From: Actinomycetes bacterium
GTDB taxonomy: Bacteria > Actinomycetota > Actinomycetes > Streptosporangiales > Streptosporangiaceae
DNA length: 35,230 bases
NCBI GenBank assembly: GCA_021792855.1
Contig: JAJYTW010000022.1
Location: 1 to 35,230, forward strand
Reading direction: 5' to 3'
Below, piece after piece: positions 7,011 through 13,886 of the stretch (its first letter is position 1; each line of letters begins with the position of its first letter). Below the pieces are notes generated by a model. That model had not been told where the DNA came from and ran no database searches. It saw only the letters and a list, made by a program, of their open reading frames with translations. The translations under genes and the position numbers were made by a program.

Positions 7011-8111
7011 TCAGTGGCTGGGCAAACTAATCCTGGCGAGTGCCTCGCCGTACCGGACGGCGACGAGTTGGGCGATCGCGGGATGGTCGCCCAGCGGGCC
7101 TGACCGCGCTGCCCCGAGCGCATCGGACAGCCGGTCGAACTCGGCGAGGTCCGACTCCGGGCCGATGACGCACGGCGCGATCGCCGGATGCCTTGATCCG
7201 GCCTCGCGCAGCATGGCTAGCGCGGACGCGATGCCGGCCGGATCGCCCACCGCGGCGGGCGCCGCCGGGACGGCGAGCCGCGCGGCGAGCAGCAGTGCCG
7301 TGACCCCGGCGTCGCTGACCGCCTGCGGTCCCCGGTCAGCCACCGTCAGCACGCCGTCCGCGCCGGCCGCGATGTTGATGCCCCGGGCCCGGCCCGCCCG
7401 TGCCAGGCCGGCCTCGGCCAGTCGGTCGTGCAGTGCCTCGGCCAGCAGCGGGTGCGGGCCGAGATGCGAGGCGAGCAGCACCTGGGCGGCGGAACGGCCG
7501 AGCACCGCCTCGATCTGTCCGTCCAGCACCGGATGCGGGCCGGCCAGCAACGGCACCACGACCGCGTCCGGCAGCGGGTCATCGTCATCTCGTTCAGGCG
7601 CCGAGGCGAGCAGCGCGGCCAGGCCGGCCGGCCCGTCATCGAGGTAGCCGATCATGATGGCCGCGCCGGGGCAGGAATCTGCGGCCCCGAGGGCGATCCG
7701 CTCGGCGAGCGCGCGGTCGTCCGCGACCGAGGTTGCGGGGGCAGCGAGAATGAGGGCCGGCGCATCGCTGGACACGCTGATCCGGTGGGCGCTGCGGTGG
7801 CGGCCCCGGCGGCGGACGGCTGCGGTGCGGCGGGGCAGGCTCGGCCCCGGCTGGCCTGGCGGGGGCTGGCCAGCCCCCGGCTGACCCGGCCCAGGGTGGC
7901 CTGGGCCGTCAGCACCGCCTCGGCGGGGGAGTTCGGGTGTTTCCCGGCGGGGGAGTTCGGGTGTTTCCCGGCGGGGCAGGCCCGGGCCGGTGGTCTCGCG
8001 CCTTGGCAGCGGCGCGCCCTGGCCGTCCGGGCGAGTGCCAGGCTCACGCAGCGGGCGGGAGTCCGGGCCTGGCCAGGACTTCGGCATCTGGTCCGGGCTG
8101 TGCTCACTCAC
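7011..8111 (-). CDS. CbiX/sirohydrochlorin-chelatase-like protein with Pro/Arg-rich repeat leader; metal-site His lost
   Basis: 366 aa. Residues about 110-366 resemble the CbiX/SirB chelatase fold: PALILAAPATS, then DAVVVPLLAGPHPVLDGQI, then ASHLGPHPLLAEALHDRLAEAG and a second half with a similar pattern. In true chelatases the first strand ends in HGS and supplies a metal-binding His; here it reads AAPATS, so activity in siroheme or cobalamin synthesis is doubtful. Residues 1-105 are a low-complexity leader rich in Pro, Arg and Gly with LPRRETPE repeats, perhaps disordered. The GTG start at 8111 follows a TACCAT box by 7 nt. No cobalamin or siroheme genes are nearby. Sequestration or a regulatory pseudo-enzyme is possible. 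The family assignment rests on pattern only. Confidence 0.7.
   Translation of the reverse strand: MSEHSPDQMPKSWPGPDSRPLREPGTRPDGQGAPLPRRETTGPGLPRRETPELPRRETPELPRRGGADGPGHPGPGQPGAGQPPPGQPGPSLPRRTAAVRRRGRHRSAHRISVSSDAPALILAAPATSVADDRALAERIALGAADSCPGAAIMIGYLDDGPAGLAALLASAPERDDDDPLPDAVVVPLLAGPHPVLDGQIEAVLGRSAAQVLLASHLGPHPLLAEALHDRLAEAGLARAGRARGINIAAGADGVLTVADRGPQAVSDAGVTALLLAARLAVPAAPAAVGDPAGIASALAMLREAGSRHPAIAPCVIGPESDLAEFDRLSDALGAARSGPLGDHPAIAQLVAVRYGEALARISLPSH
7921..7976 (-). repeat. Perfect 24-bp tandem repeat encoding LPRRETPE
   Basis: 7921-7944 and 7945-7968 are identical, followed by a further 8 bp of the same unit. They encode ETPELPRR-type repeats in the leader of the CbiX-like protein. 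Confidence 0.85.
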
Positions 8112-8118
8112 CGGACCG

Positions 8119-8124
8119 ATGGTA
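8119..8124 (-). promoter_or_regulatory. -10 box TACCAT, probable leaderless promoter
   Basis: TACCAT (TAnnnT) ends 7 nt before the GTG of the CbiX-like gene, and no Shine-Dalgarno sequence is present. Confidence 0.4.
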
Positions 8125-8184
8125 GTGGCATCGGCGGGCTCCGGCCGATCTTCTGCGATGTTCGCACCTATTAGGGGTGGGTGA

Positions 8185-8574
8185 TTACGGTTCGGGGGAG
8201 TCGCTGGACAGCATGCTGCGGTACACCGAGATCAGCGCTGACTTCTGCTGGCCGGTCAGCCGGGAATCGGACTCGATCGCCCGTTCCACGGCCGGTGCGG
8301 CAGGCGCCGTTCCGTCCGCCTGGCCCGTCTGGTCGGCGTGGTGCAGCAGGCCCGCCTGGGTCAGCAGGGTCTCGGCGGAAACGTTCAGCGCCTCGGAGAT
8401 GACCTTGATCACCCGCATCGACGGCTGGTGCAGTCCGCGCTCGATCTGGCTCAGGTAGGGGTTTGATAGCCGGGTCCGCTCGGCTAGTTGGCGGAGCGAG
8501 AGGTTGGCGAGCTTGCGCTGCCTGCGGATGAAGTCGCCGAGCGCCTCCATCTGGTTGTCCCACGGTTCGTTCAC
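8185..8574 (-). CDS. XRE-family helix-turn-helix transcriptional regulator
   Basis: A 129-aa protein with an N-terminal Cro/CI-type HTH: MEALGDFIRRQRKLANLSLR, then LAERTRLSNPYLSQIERGLH as recognition helix and QPSMRVIKVISEALNVSAET completing the domain (about residues 9-70). The C-terminal half has ESDSRLTGQQKSALISVYRS, a short helical tail possibly for dimerisation. The GTG at 8574 is preceded by GGAGGAG at good spacing; a much longer frame upstream is an antisense artefact. It lies 193 bp downstream of the HbhA-like gene on the same strand, so it may be in one operon and regulate it, perhaps through the palindromes at 9630-9661. That link is inference. Confidence 0.88.
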   Translation of the reverse strand: MNEPWDNQMEALGDFIRRQRKLANLSLRQLAERTRLSNPYLSQIERGLHQPSMRVIKVISEALNVSAETLLTQAGLLHHADQTGQADGTAPAAPAVERAIESDSRLTGQQKSALISVYRSMLSSDSPEP

Positions 8575-8604
8575 TGTCGTGCTCTCCTCCGGCGGCGATC
8601 CGAT

Positions 8605-8634
8605 CCCGGCCGGCCTGGCCCCGGACCGGCCGGG
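8605..8634 (-). terminator. Inverted repeat between HbhA-like and XRE genes
   Basis: CCCGGCCGG (8605-8613) and CCGGCCGGG (8626-8634) form a 9-bp perfect stem with a 12-nt loop, without a U tract. It could be an attenuator or terminator. Confidence 0.35.
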
Positions 8635-8702
8635 CGGCCCGAGCCTGGCTGGTCCCGCGCTGGTGCCGGTCCGTGGCCTCGACAGCATGAGACCGGCATG
8701 AA

Positions 8703-8724
8703 GCCGGCGGATCGCTCCGCCGGC
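8703..8724 (-). terminator. Hairpin downstream of the HbhA-like gene
   Basis: GCCGGCGGA (8703-8711), loop TCGC, TCCGCCGGC (8716-8724) make a perfect 9-bp stem 44 nt past the stop codon. There is no U run, as is common in actinomycetes. Confidence 0.5.
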
Positions 8725-8767
8725 CCGTGCCGTCGTGACCAGCGACCTAAGGGGGCGCCGCTGGCTG

Positions 8768-9601
8768 CTACTTGTCTGCTGGCTTCGTCTTCGGCTTCGC
8801 GGCGCCGGCCGGAGCGCGCCGGCTGCTCGTCGAGGTGCGCTTGGCCGGGCTGGTCTTGGCCGAGTCGGCCTTGGCCGGGCTTGCCTTAGCGGTCCTGGGC
8901 TTAGCCGTCCTGGCCGCGGGCGGGGTCGCCGGCGCCCCGGCCTCCGCTGCCGACTCCTGCTCGCGCTCCTGGGCTGCCGTCGCGGCAGCCGCTGCGGCGG
9001 CCTCGGGCTCATCGGTCCGGCCGGCGGACGCCGGCTTCGCCGTCGGAACGGCCTCGGCCTCGGGCTCGGCTGGCGCCGGCTCGGCCGTGGTGCGACTGGC
9101 GTCCGGCGCGAGCACGGCACTGGCCTGCTGCATCAGCGGCTCGGCGACGGCCCGCACCTGGTCCGTGACCAGCCGCTGGACGAACCGAACCTGACCGGCG
9201 AACTCGTGCGCACCGGAGCGGATCTGGTCCGGGGTCGGCAGCTTGGCCATCCGCTCGCGGATCTGGTCCGACGCGGGCAGCTTGGCGACCCGCTCGCGGA
9301 TCTGGTCCGACGCGGGCAGCTTGGCGACCCGCTCGCGGATCTGGTCCGGGGTCGGCAGCTTGGCCTTCTCGCGGATCTGGTCCGGGGTCGGCAGCTTGGC
9401 GACGAGGCCCGGTGCCTTCTCCCGGAGCTCCGCGGGCGTCGGCAGGCCAAGTGGCGGCCTCGGCAGGCTCGGTAGCTGCGGCCGGATGAGCTGTGCGGTG
9501 GCGGTCACCGTGCGGACGGTGCTCGTCACCCTCTGGCGTCCCTTGCGGGCGGCCGCCAGGACCTGGTCCTGCAGCTCGTGTCCGATGGTGCGGCTGTCCA
9601 T
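8768..9601 (-). CDS. HbhA-like protein: helical 13-residue repeats and Lys/Ala-rich tail
   Basis: 277 aa. After MDSRTIGHELQDQVLAAARKG comes a Pro-containing linker, then five repeats of about 13 residues with consensus AKLPTPDQIRER (about 64-127). A helical stretch (FAGQVRFVQRLVTDQVRAVA) follows, then an Ala/Glu linker. The tail is rich in AK and SPAK/TSPAK units (about 230-277). The Lys/Ala/Pro tail resembles mycobacterial heparin-binding haemagglutinin and phasin-like or histone-like proteins that bind polyanions. There is no signal peptide. Function is therefore a guess: adhesin, lipid-inclusion protein or nucleoid protein. The ATG at 9601 has GGGAGGA 7 nt upstream and a strong promoter with palindromic operators. 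An XRE gene follows. In DNA the repeats are near-perfect 39-bp units. Confidence 0.75.
   Translation of the reverse strand: MDSRTIGHELQDQVLAAARKGRQRVTSTVRTVTATAQLIRPQLPSLPRPPLGLPTPAELREKAPGLVAKLPTPDQIREKAKLPTPDQIRERVAKLPASDQIRERVAKLPASDQIRERMAKLPTPDQIRSGAHEFAGQVRFVQRLVTDQVRAVAEPLMQQASAVLAPDASRTTAEPAPAEPEAEAVPTAKPASAGRTDEPEAAAAAAATAAQEREQESAAEAGAPATPPAARTAKPRTAKASPAKADSAKTSPAKRTSTSSRRAPAGAAKPKTKPADK
9221..9412 (-). repeat. Five tandem 39-bp coding repeats (one of 36 bp)
   Basis: Units begin at 9221, 9260, 9299, 9338 and 9374, each starting GATCTGGTCC on the + strand. They encode the 13-residue LP-x-x-DQIRE repeats. Two neighbouring units are almost identical, so the expansion is recent. Confidence 0.9.
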
Positions 9602-9629
9602 GTTTCTCGTCCTCCCTGACTAGCTCAGT

Positions 9630-9645
9630 GCTAACTATAGTTAGC
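9630..9645. promoter_or_regulatory. Perfect 16-bp palindrome GCTAACTATAGTTAGC over the -10 box
   Basis: The palindrome covers the -10 element of the HbhA-like promoter exactly, so bound protein would block RNA polymerase. It is a probable repressor operator. The downstream XRE protein is a candidate binder. Confidence 0.65.
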
Positions 9646-9663
9646 GACATATCACTATGTCAA
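9634..9663 (-). promoter_or_regulatory. Promoter TTGACA-N18-TATAGT of the HbhA-like gene
   Basis: The -35 TTGACA (9658-9663) and -10 TATAGT (9634-9639) are separated by 18 nt. It is the best consensus housekeeping promoter in the window, in a small AT-rich island. The ATG is about 33 nt downstream of the -10. Confidence 0.75.
9646..9661. promoter_or_regulatory. Second inverted repeat GACATA-TCAC-TATGTC over the -35 box
   Basis: Arms of 6 bp with a 4-bp spacer directly abut the first palindrome and overlap the -35 element. Its sequence differs from the first, so it may bind a second regulator. Confidence 0.5.
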
Positions 9664-9741
9664 GCGAGCCAGGTCAGGGGTGCCCTAGCGATGCCGCACA
9701 CGACCTCGCCAGCCCGGCCGCGCCGGTCGGCGGCGGAGCGG

Positions 9742-10410
9742 TCAGCCACCGCCGCGAGCCTTGACCAGGCCGGTCTCGTAGGCGAAGACGACCGCCTGGA
9801 CGCGGTCCCGCAGCCCGAGCTTGGCGAGCACCCGGCCGACGTGGGTCTTGACGGTCGCCTCGGACACGAAGAGCCTGTCGGCGATCTCGGCGTTGGACAG
9901 CCCCTGGGCGATGAGCACGAGGACCTCCCGTTCCCGCCCGGTCAGCCCGGCGAGTTCGGCCGACGACCGGTCATCGGTGGTCGGAAACATCGGCGCGAAC
10001 CGGTCGATCAGCCGCCTGGTCACCGACGGGGCGACCACGGCGTCCCCGGAGTGCACCGATCGGATCCCGAACAGTAGTTCCTCCGGCGGAACATCCTTGA
10101 GCAGGAACCCGCTGGCCCCCGCCTTGAGCGCGGCATAGGCGTACTCATCGAGGTCGAAGGTGGTGAGCATGAGCACCCGCGGCCGGTCGCCGGCCTGGCA
10201 GATCCTCCTGGTGGTCTCGATCCCGTCCAGCTTCGGCATCCGCACGTCCATGACGACGACGTCGGCCCGCACCGAGCGCAGGCTCTCCAGCGCCGCGATG
10301 CCGTCCGCGGCCTCGCCGACCACCCGCATGTCCGGCTGGGCGTCCAGCACCATCTTGAACCCGGCCCGGACCAGTTCCTGGTCATCGACCAGCAGGATCT
10401 GGATGCTCAT
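9742..10410 (-). CDS. NarL/LuxR-family response regulator
   Basis: A 222-aa two-component regulator. The receiver domain (1-120) starts [16 protein letters not shown] with the acidic pocket, has phosphoacceptor Asp55 in [13 protein letters not shown], the conserved Thr/Ser in LMLTTFD and the Lys in [11 protein letters not shown]. The C-terminal LuxR HTH (about 152-215) reads [20 protein letters not shown], then [20 protein letters not shown]. It overlaps the upstream sensor kinase gene by 4 bp (ATGA), so the two are translationally coupled and should be cognate partners. Target genes are not evident. Confidence 0.95.
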   Translation of the reverse strand: MSIQILLVDDQELVRAGFKMVLDAQPDMRVVGEAADGIAALESLRSVRADVVVMDVRMPKLDGIETTRRICQAGDRPRVLMLTTFDLDEYAYAALKAGASGFLLKDVPPEELLFGIRSVHSGDAVVAPSVTRRLIDRFAPMFPTTDDRSSAELAGLTGREREVLVLIAQGLSNAEIADRLFVSEATVKTHVGRVLAKLGLRDRVQAVVFAYETGLVKARGGG

Positions 10411-11639
10411 GCCACCCCGGCCCGCTCGGCCGAGCGGATCGGCAGGCTGGCAACGACTCCGAACCCGCCGTCCGGCCGCGGTCCCGCGATGACCGAGCCG
10501 CCGTACATCGCGGCCCGCTCCCGCATCCCGGTCAGCCCGTGACCGGCACCGTCGGAGCCAGCCGCCGCGCCGATCCCGTTGTCGGCGATCTCCAGGTCCA
10601 GCCGGTCCCCGGCATACCGCAGCCGGACTGTGGCCTCTGCTCCGGGCCCGGCGTGCTTGCGGGTGTTGGTCAGTGACTCCTGAATGATCCGGTAGGCGGC
10701 CAGCGCCGTCCCGCCGGGCAGTTCCCGCGGCTCGCCGTCGACCGTGCAGGTGACCGGCAGCCCGGCCGCCCTCGCCTGGTCGAGCAGATCGTCAAGCTGG
10801 CTAAGGCCGGGAACCGGGGCGAGTGCCGCCGCGCCGTCGGCGCCGGTCCTGCGCAGCACCCCGAGCAGCGCCCGCATCTCGGTCAGTGCCTGCCGCCCGG
10901 CGGCGGCGATGGCCATCAGGGCCTCCCGCGCCCGGGCCGGATCGGCGTCGATCGCGTAGGCGGCGCCGTCCGCCTGGACCACCATCACGCTGACGTTGTG
11001 GGCGACCACGTCGTGCAGTTCGCGCGCGATCCTGGCGCGTTCCGCCGCCGCGGCGATCTGCGCCTGGGCGTCGCGATCGCGCTCCAGCCTGGCTGCCCGC
11101 TCCTCCAGGTTCGCGTAGTAGGCCCGGCGGTAGCGCATCGAGTCGCCCAGCACCCAGGCGATCAGGCACGGACCGGCGAACATGATCGAGCCGACCAGCA
11201 GCCAGGTCAGCGCGCTGAGCGCGGTCGGCTTCCAGGACAGCATCGCCGCCCCGGAGCCCAGCAGGCAGATCCCCAGGCCGGTGACCGATGCCCGCCGGTT
11301 GGTGTAGGCGGCGAGGGTGTACAGCAGCACGACGATGGCCAGGTCGCTGGCGATCGGGCGGACCCCGACCACGGCTACCCGCGTCCCGACGACAACCGGG
11401 TGCACGCCAATGGCCCCGACTACGACCTGAACGGCGCCGATCGCGACGGTCACGGCGAAGGCGGCAACCGGATGCCCCCGGCGGAAGATCACCGGAAGGC
11501 ACATGCCGAGCGCTACCGGAATGAGCCAGTACCGGCCGGTCCCGATGCCGTTGCCGATGCCCGCCAGGGCGAGCGCGAGTGCGAGCACGCCGTCAACCAG
11601 GCGCGGATGACGTCGCAACCATGCGTAGAAGGCGGCCAC
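10407..11639 (-). CDS. Membrane sensor histidine kinase (HisKA_3 / NarX-DesK type)
   Basis: 410 aa. The first 190 residues hold about five to six hydrophobic segments (for example VLALALALAGIGNG, VAAFAVTVAIGAVQVVVGAI and AIVVLLYTLAAY) with short loops, so sensing is probably inside the membrane. A short coiled coil (YYANLEERAARLERDRDAQ) leads to ARIARELHDVVAHNVSVMVV, the HisKA_3 dimerisation box with phosphoacceptor His209. The HATPase domain has ESLTNTRKHAGP (N box), LEIADNGIG (G1) and GHGLTGMRERAAMYGG (G2). The GTG start follows TAGCCT by 6 nt. The gene heads a two-gene operon with the NarL-type regulator. The signal is unknown; related pairs often answer cell-envelope stress. Confidence 0.93.
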   Translation of the reverse strand: MAAFYAWLRRHPRLVDGVLALALALAGIGNGIGTGRYWLIPVALGMCLPVIFRRGHPVAAFAVTVAIGAVQVVVGAIGVHPVVVGTRVAVVGVRPIASDLAIVVLLYTLAAYTNRRASVTGLGICLLGSGAAMLSWKPTALSALTWLLVGSIMFAGPCLIAWVLGDSMRYRRAYYANLEERAARLERDRDAQAQIAAAAERARIARELHDVVAHNVSVMVVQADGAAYAIDADPARAREALMAIAAAGRQALTEMRALLGVLRRTGADGAAALAPVPGLSQLDDLLDQARAAGLPVTCTVDGEPRELPGGTALAAYRIIQESLTNTRKHAGPGAEATVRLRYAGDRLDLEIADNGIGAAAGSDGAGHGLTGMRERAAMYGGSVIAGPRPDGGFGVVASLPIRSAERAGVA

Positions 11640-11645
11640 GTTCCC

Positions 11646-11651
11646 AGGCTA
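11646..11651 (-). promoter_or_regulatory. -10 box TAGCCT, probable leaderless promoter
   Basis: TAGCCT ends 6 nt before the GTG of the sensor kinase gene. It is consistent with a transcript starting at the start codon. Confidence 0.4.
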
Positions 11652-11736
11652 TCCACGTCCCACATGGGGAAACGTCATCCTCGTGGCCGGTCTTGCCGGG
11701 CATGCATCAGCAGTTCGGATGATCCCTGCCAGGCCC

Positions 11737-11799
11737 GGCAGCCGGGGTCAGGCAGCCGGGGTCAGGCAGCCGGGGTCGGGCAGCCGGGGTCGGGCAGCC
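11737..11799. repeat. 14-bp tandem repeats, about 4.5 copies
   Basis: GGCAGCCGGGGTCA/G repeats at 11737, 11751, 11765 and 11779 with a partial copy after. The array lies in the gap between the sensor kinase and the acidic repeat protein gene. Confidence 0.85.
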
Positions 11800-11820
11800 A
11801 TGTGCCGACCGGCCGTGCGC

Positions 11821-11857
11821 CGGCCAGTCATGGGCCGGCCAGTCATGGGCCGGCCAG
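11821..11857. repeat. 15-bp tandem repeats, about 2.5 copies
   Basis: CGGCCAGTCATGGGC starts at 11821 and 11836, with a partial copy at 11851. It is adjacent to the 14-bp array but of different sequence. Confidence 0.8.
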
Positions 11858-11874
11858 CGGCGATGCCCGGCCGG

Positions 11875-12102
11875 CTACCTCAGGACGTCCTCATCCCCTG
11901 GCTCGGACCCGCCGAGCACGTCGGCTTCCTCCTCGTCCGGCCCCGGACCGCCGAGCACATCGGTCTCGGCCTCGCCGGGATCGGCGCCGCCGAGCACGTC
12001 CGTCTGGCCCGGCTCAGGCCCGCCAAGCAGGTCGGTCTCGGCCTCGTCGGGTTCGGGTCCGCCAAGCAGATCCGGCCGCTCGTCCCGGTGCTGATCGTTC
12101 AT
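11875..12102 (-). CDS. Small acidic tandem-repeat protein (DLLGG/DVLGG repeats), unknown function
   Basis: 75 aa and not recognised as any family. After MNDQHRDERP come five repeats of 11-14 residues built on D-(L/V)-LGG followed by a Pro/Glu/Asp-rich spacer, ending in DVLR. It has no Lys, Cys, Trp, Tyr or Phe, no signal peptide and no membrane segment, and is strongly acidic. It is likely disordered or extended. That it is a real gene is supported by an excellent ribosome site (AAGGAGG, 6 nt before the ATG) and by Asp/Glu codons repeating in register. It is the last of three same-strand genes after the glycosyltransferase and a small membrane protein; whether they form one operon is unclear. 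Confidence 0.7.
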   Translation of the reverse strand: MNDQHRDERPDLLGGPEPDEAETDLLGGPEPGQTDVLGGADPGEAETDVLGGPGPDEEEADVLGGSEPGDEDVLR

Positions 12103-12204
12103 CGTTCCGCCTCCTTCCGGTGGCGCGCTTGCTGTCAGCTACCCCGCTTCCCCCGCAGCGGCAGCCGATGCACGTCGCTCCGAGCTATCGCCCGCCGGCC
12201 GGGC

Positions 12205-12534
12205 TCAGCCGCGTCCGCCGGTGCCGGCTGGCTCCTTCTGGCCGCCGGCCTGAGCCGGCTCGGCCTGGCCGCTGGCTCCGGCGGATTCTGCCTGGCTGCC
12301 GGATTCGGCAAGCTCGTCGTGACCGGGTTCCCTGGCCGGGGGCACGCCCGGGATCGGCATGACCTGCCTGCCGCCCTCGCGCGCCTCGAACGAGCCGCCC
12401 ATGATCTCCCGGTGCGGTGACGACTCTCCGGCCTTGCCATGCGGATGACTATCCGCGTAGAACACCAGGCCGAGCCAGGTCGCCAGGGCAATGACAAACG
12501 CGGCCGCCATGATCCCGATCCAGTAGTTAGGCAT
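12205..12534 (-). CDS. Small single-pass membrane protein, unknown function
   Basis: 109 aa. MPNYWIGIMAAAFVIALATW and the next eight residues form one membrane helix (about 5-28). It is followed by ADSHPHGKAG and a patch PHREIMGG-SFEAREGGRQVM that looks conserved rather than random. The last 45 residues are a Ser/Gly/Ala/Glu-rich low-complexity tail. The ATG at 12534 fits the GGGGAGG ribosome site better than the GTG 9 nt upstream, which overlaps that site. No family is recognised. It sits 146 bp downstream of the glycosyltransferase stop, beyond a strong hairpin, so it may have its own promoter. Confidence 0.65.
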   Translation of the reverse strand: MPNYWIGIMAAAFVIALATWLGLVFYADSHPHGKAGESSPHREIMGGSFEAREGGRQVMPIPGVPPAREPGHDELAESGSQAESAGASGQAEPAQAGGQKEPAGTGGRG

Positions 12535-12606
12535 CGCCCTCACCTCCCCCTGGTCTCTACATTTCCGCGGCGGCGAGCCTCAAGCCTCGGGCGCGGCGCG
12601 GAACCG

Positions 12607-12680
12607 GCAACCTGGCCTGGGCGGCCCCGCCCGGGCCAGACTGCCCTGCCCAGGCAGGCGGGGCCGCCTGCTCCGGTTGC
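12607..12680 (-). terminator. Long GC hairpin right after the glycosyltransferase gene
   Basis: GGCGGCCCCGCC (12620-12631) pairs perfectly with GGCGGGGCCGCC (12657-12668). Outer arms GCAACC (12607-12612) and GGTTGC (12675-12680) extend the stem. It begins at the stop codon of the glycosyltransferase and is a likely terminator. Confidence 0.65.
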
Positions 12681-13886
12681 TCAGGCCGCGCGGGGCGGTT
12701 CGCTGGGAAGCGCCGCCAGGTCGCGGTAGCCGGCCAGGGCCTCCTCGGCGATTCGCTGCCAGGGATACCTGGACCTGGCCCGGTCGGCGGCCGCGATACC
12801 GAACGCGGTGAGCTTCATCGGCCAGGCCAGCAGGTCGCGCATCCTGGGGATGAGCTGCCCGGGGCGCCCGGCCGGAACTAGCACACCGCTGGTGCCGTCC
12901 ACCACGGCGTCCGCTACGCCGCCCGCCGCGACCGCGGCGACCGGAGTGCCGCAGGCCATGGCGCGCAGCGCGGACAGCCCGAGCGGATCGAGCCGGGGCT
13001 GGCTCACGACCAGGTCCGCCGAGCGCAGCAGGTCCGGCAGACCCTGCTGGCCATCTTCGCTGGTGACCTTGACCCGGCCGGTGAGGTTCAGCGGGCCGGC
13101 GATCCCGCGGACGCTGGCCGGCACCGAGGTCCCCGCCCTGGACCGGCGGCGCGGCCCGGTAGCGAGCACCAGTTCGGTCCCGGGCACCTCGGCCAGCAGC
13201 CTGACCAGCGCCGCGGAGACCGCATCCGGCTCGGTCATCCCGACCTGCACCAGGCGCAGTCGGTCGGGCCGCCGGTCGGGGCGGCCCCGCGGGGTGAATC
13301 GTCCGGTGTCCACGCCGCACGGCACCACCCGCACCGATGACGGCGGGACGCCGACCCGGGCAAGCTCCTCGGCCTCGTCGGAACTGGCGGCCAGCACTCC
13401 GGCCACATTCCTGGCGACCAGTGCCTCCATCCGGGCCCTGGCGGCCAGATCCGGGGCGGCGGAAGTCGTCCTGCACTCCGCGGCGGCGAGCGACCCGAAC
13501 GTCTGGATCACCGGCACCTGCTGGTCCCTGGTCGCGATCAGCGCCGCGAGGCCGGCCGTCCAGGAACAGGCGTGCACGATATCCGGCGGGCACCTGCGCC
13601 ACTGACTGGCGAGCTGCCCGGCGAACTCGGCAACCTGGGCAGGCTCGTCGGCCGGAGCGAGCGGCCTGGGCGGCCCCGCGGTGAGATGCCGCACCGTGAG
13701 GCCGGGTGCCAGCGAGCGCTGGTTGGCCAGTCGGGGCGCGTCCTTGCGCGCGTAGATGGTGACCTGGTGGCCAAGCTCGGCCAGCGCGCGGCCGAGACCG
13801 TGCGCGTAGTCGCTGAGGCCGGCGGCCTGCGGGGTCGCGGGGGAGGCGGTGGTCGCGGCCTGGGGCACGACGAGGGCGATGTTCAT
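12681..13886 (-). CDS. GT-B fold glycosyltransferase, family GT4-like
   Basis: A 401-aa glycosyltransferase. The N-terminal Rossmann half starts MNIALVVPQA and has AAGLSDYAHGLGRALAELGH, the usual glycine-rich acceptor loop of GT4 enzymes, then PPDIVHACSWTAGLAALIA. The donor half has VRVVPCGVDTGRFTPRG, LRLVQVGMTEPDAV and RSADLVVSQPRLDPLGLSAL, then MACGTPVAAVAAGG. The EX7E motif that contacts the nucleotide-sugar is degenerate: the first Glu position is Asp and the second is Arg. Donor and acceptor are not predictable. The ATG at 13886 has AAGGAGAGG 6 nt upstream. The leader holds a run of nine C. No other sugar genes are nearby. Confidence 0.88.
   Translation of the reverse strand: MNIALVVPQAATTASPATPQAAGLSDYAHGLGRALAELGHQVTIYARKDAPRLANQRSLAPGLTVRHLTAGPPRPLAPADEPAQVAEFAGQLASQWRRCPPDIVHACSWTAGLAALIATRDQQVPVIQTFGSLAAAECRTTSAAPDLAARARMEALVARNVAGVLAASSDEAEELARVGVPPSSVRVVPCGVDTGRFTPRGRPDRRPDRLRLVQVGMTEPDAVSAALVRLLAEVPGTELVLATGPRRRSRAGTSVPASVRGIAGPLNLTGRVKVTSEDGQQGLPDLLRSADLVVSQPRLDPLGLSALRAMACGTPVAAVAAGGVADAVVDGTSGVLVPAGRPGQLIPRMRDLLAWPMKLTAFGIAAADRARSRYPWQRIAEEALAGYRDLAALPSEPPRAA

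Noticed and set aside
8575-9120. N-terminal extension of the XRE regulator frame
   Set aside because: It overlaps the HbhA-like gene in another frame and is Arg/Pro-rich; the GTG at 8574 has a strong ribosome site and begins the known domain length.
11683-12420. Plus-strand frame of 245 codons with VGLGL-type repeats
   Set aside because: It is antisense to the acidic repeat gene and the small membrane gene, both of which have good ribosome sites; its repeats are only the complement.
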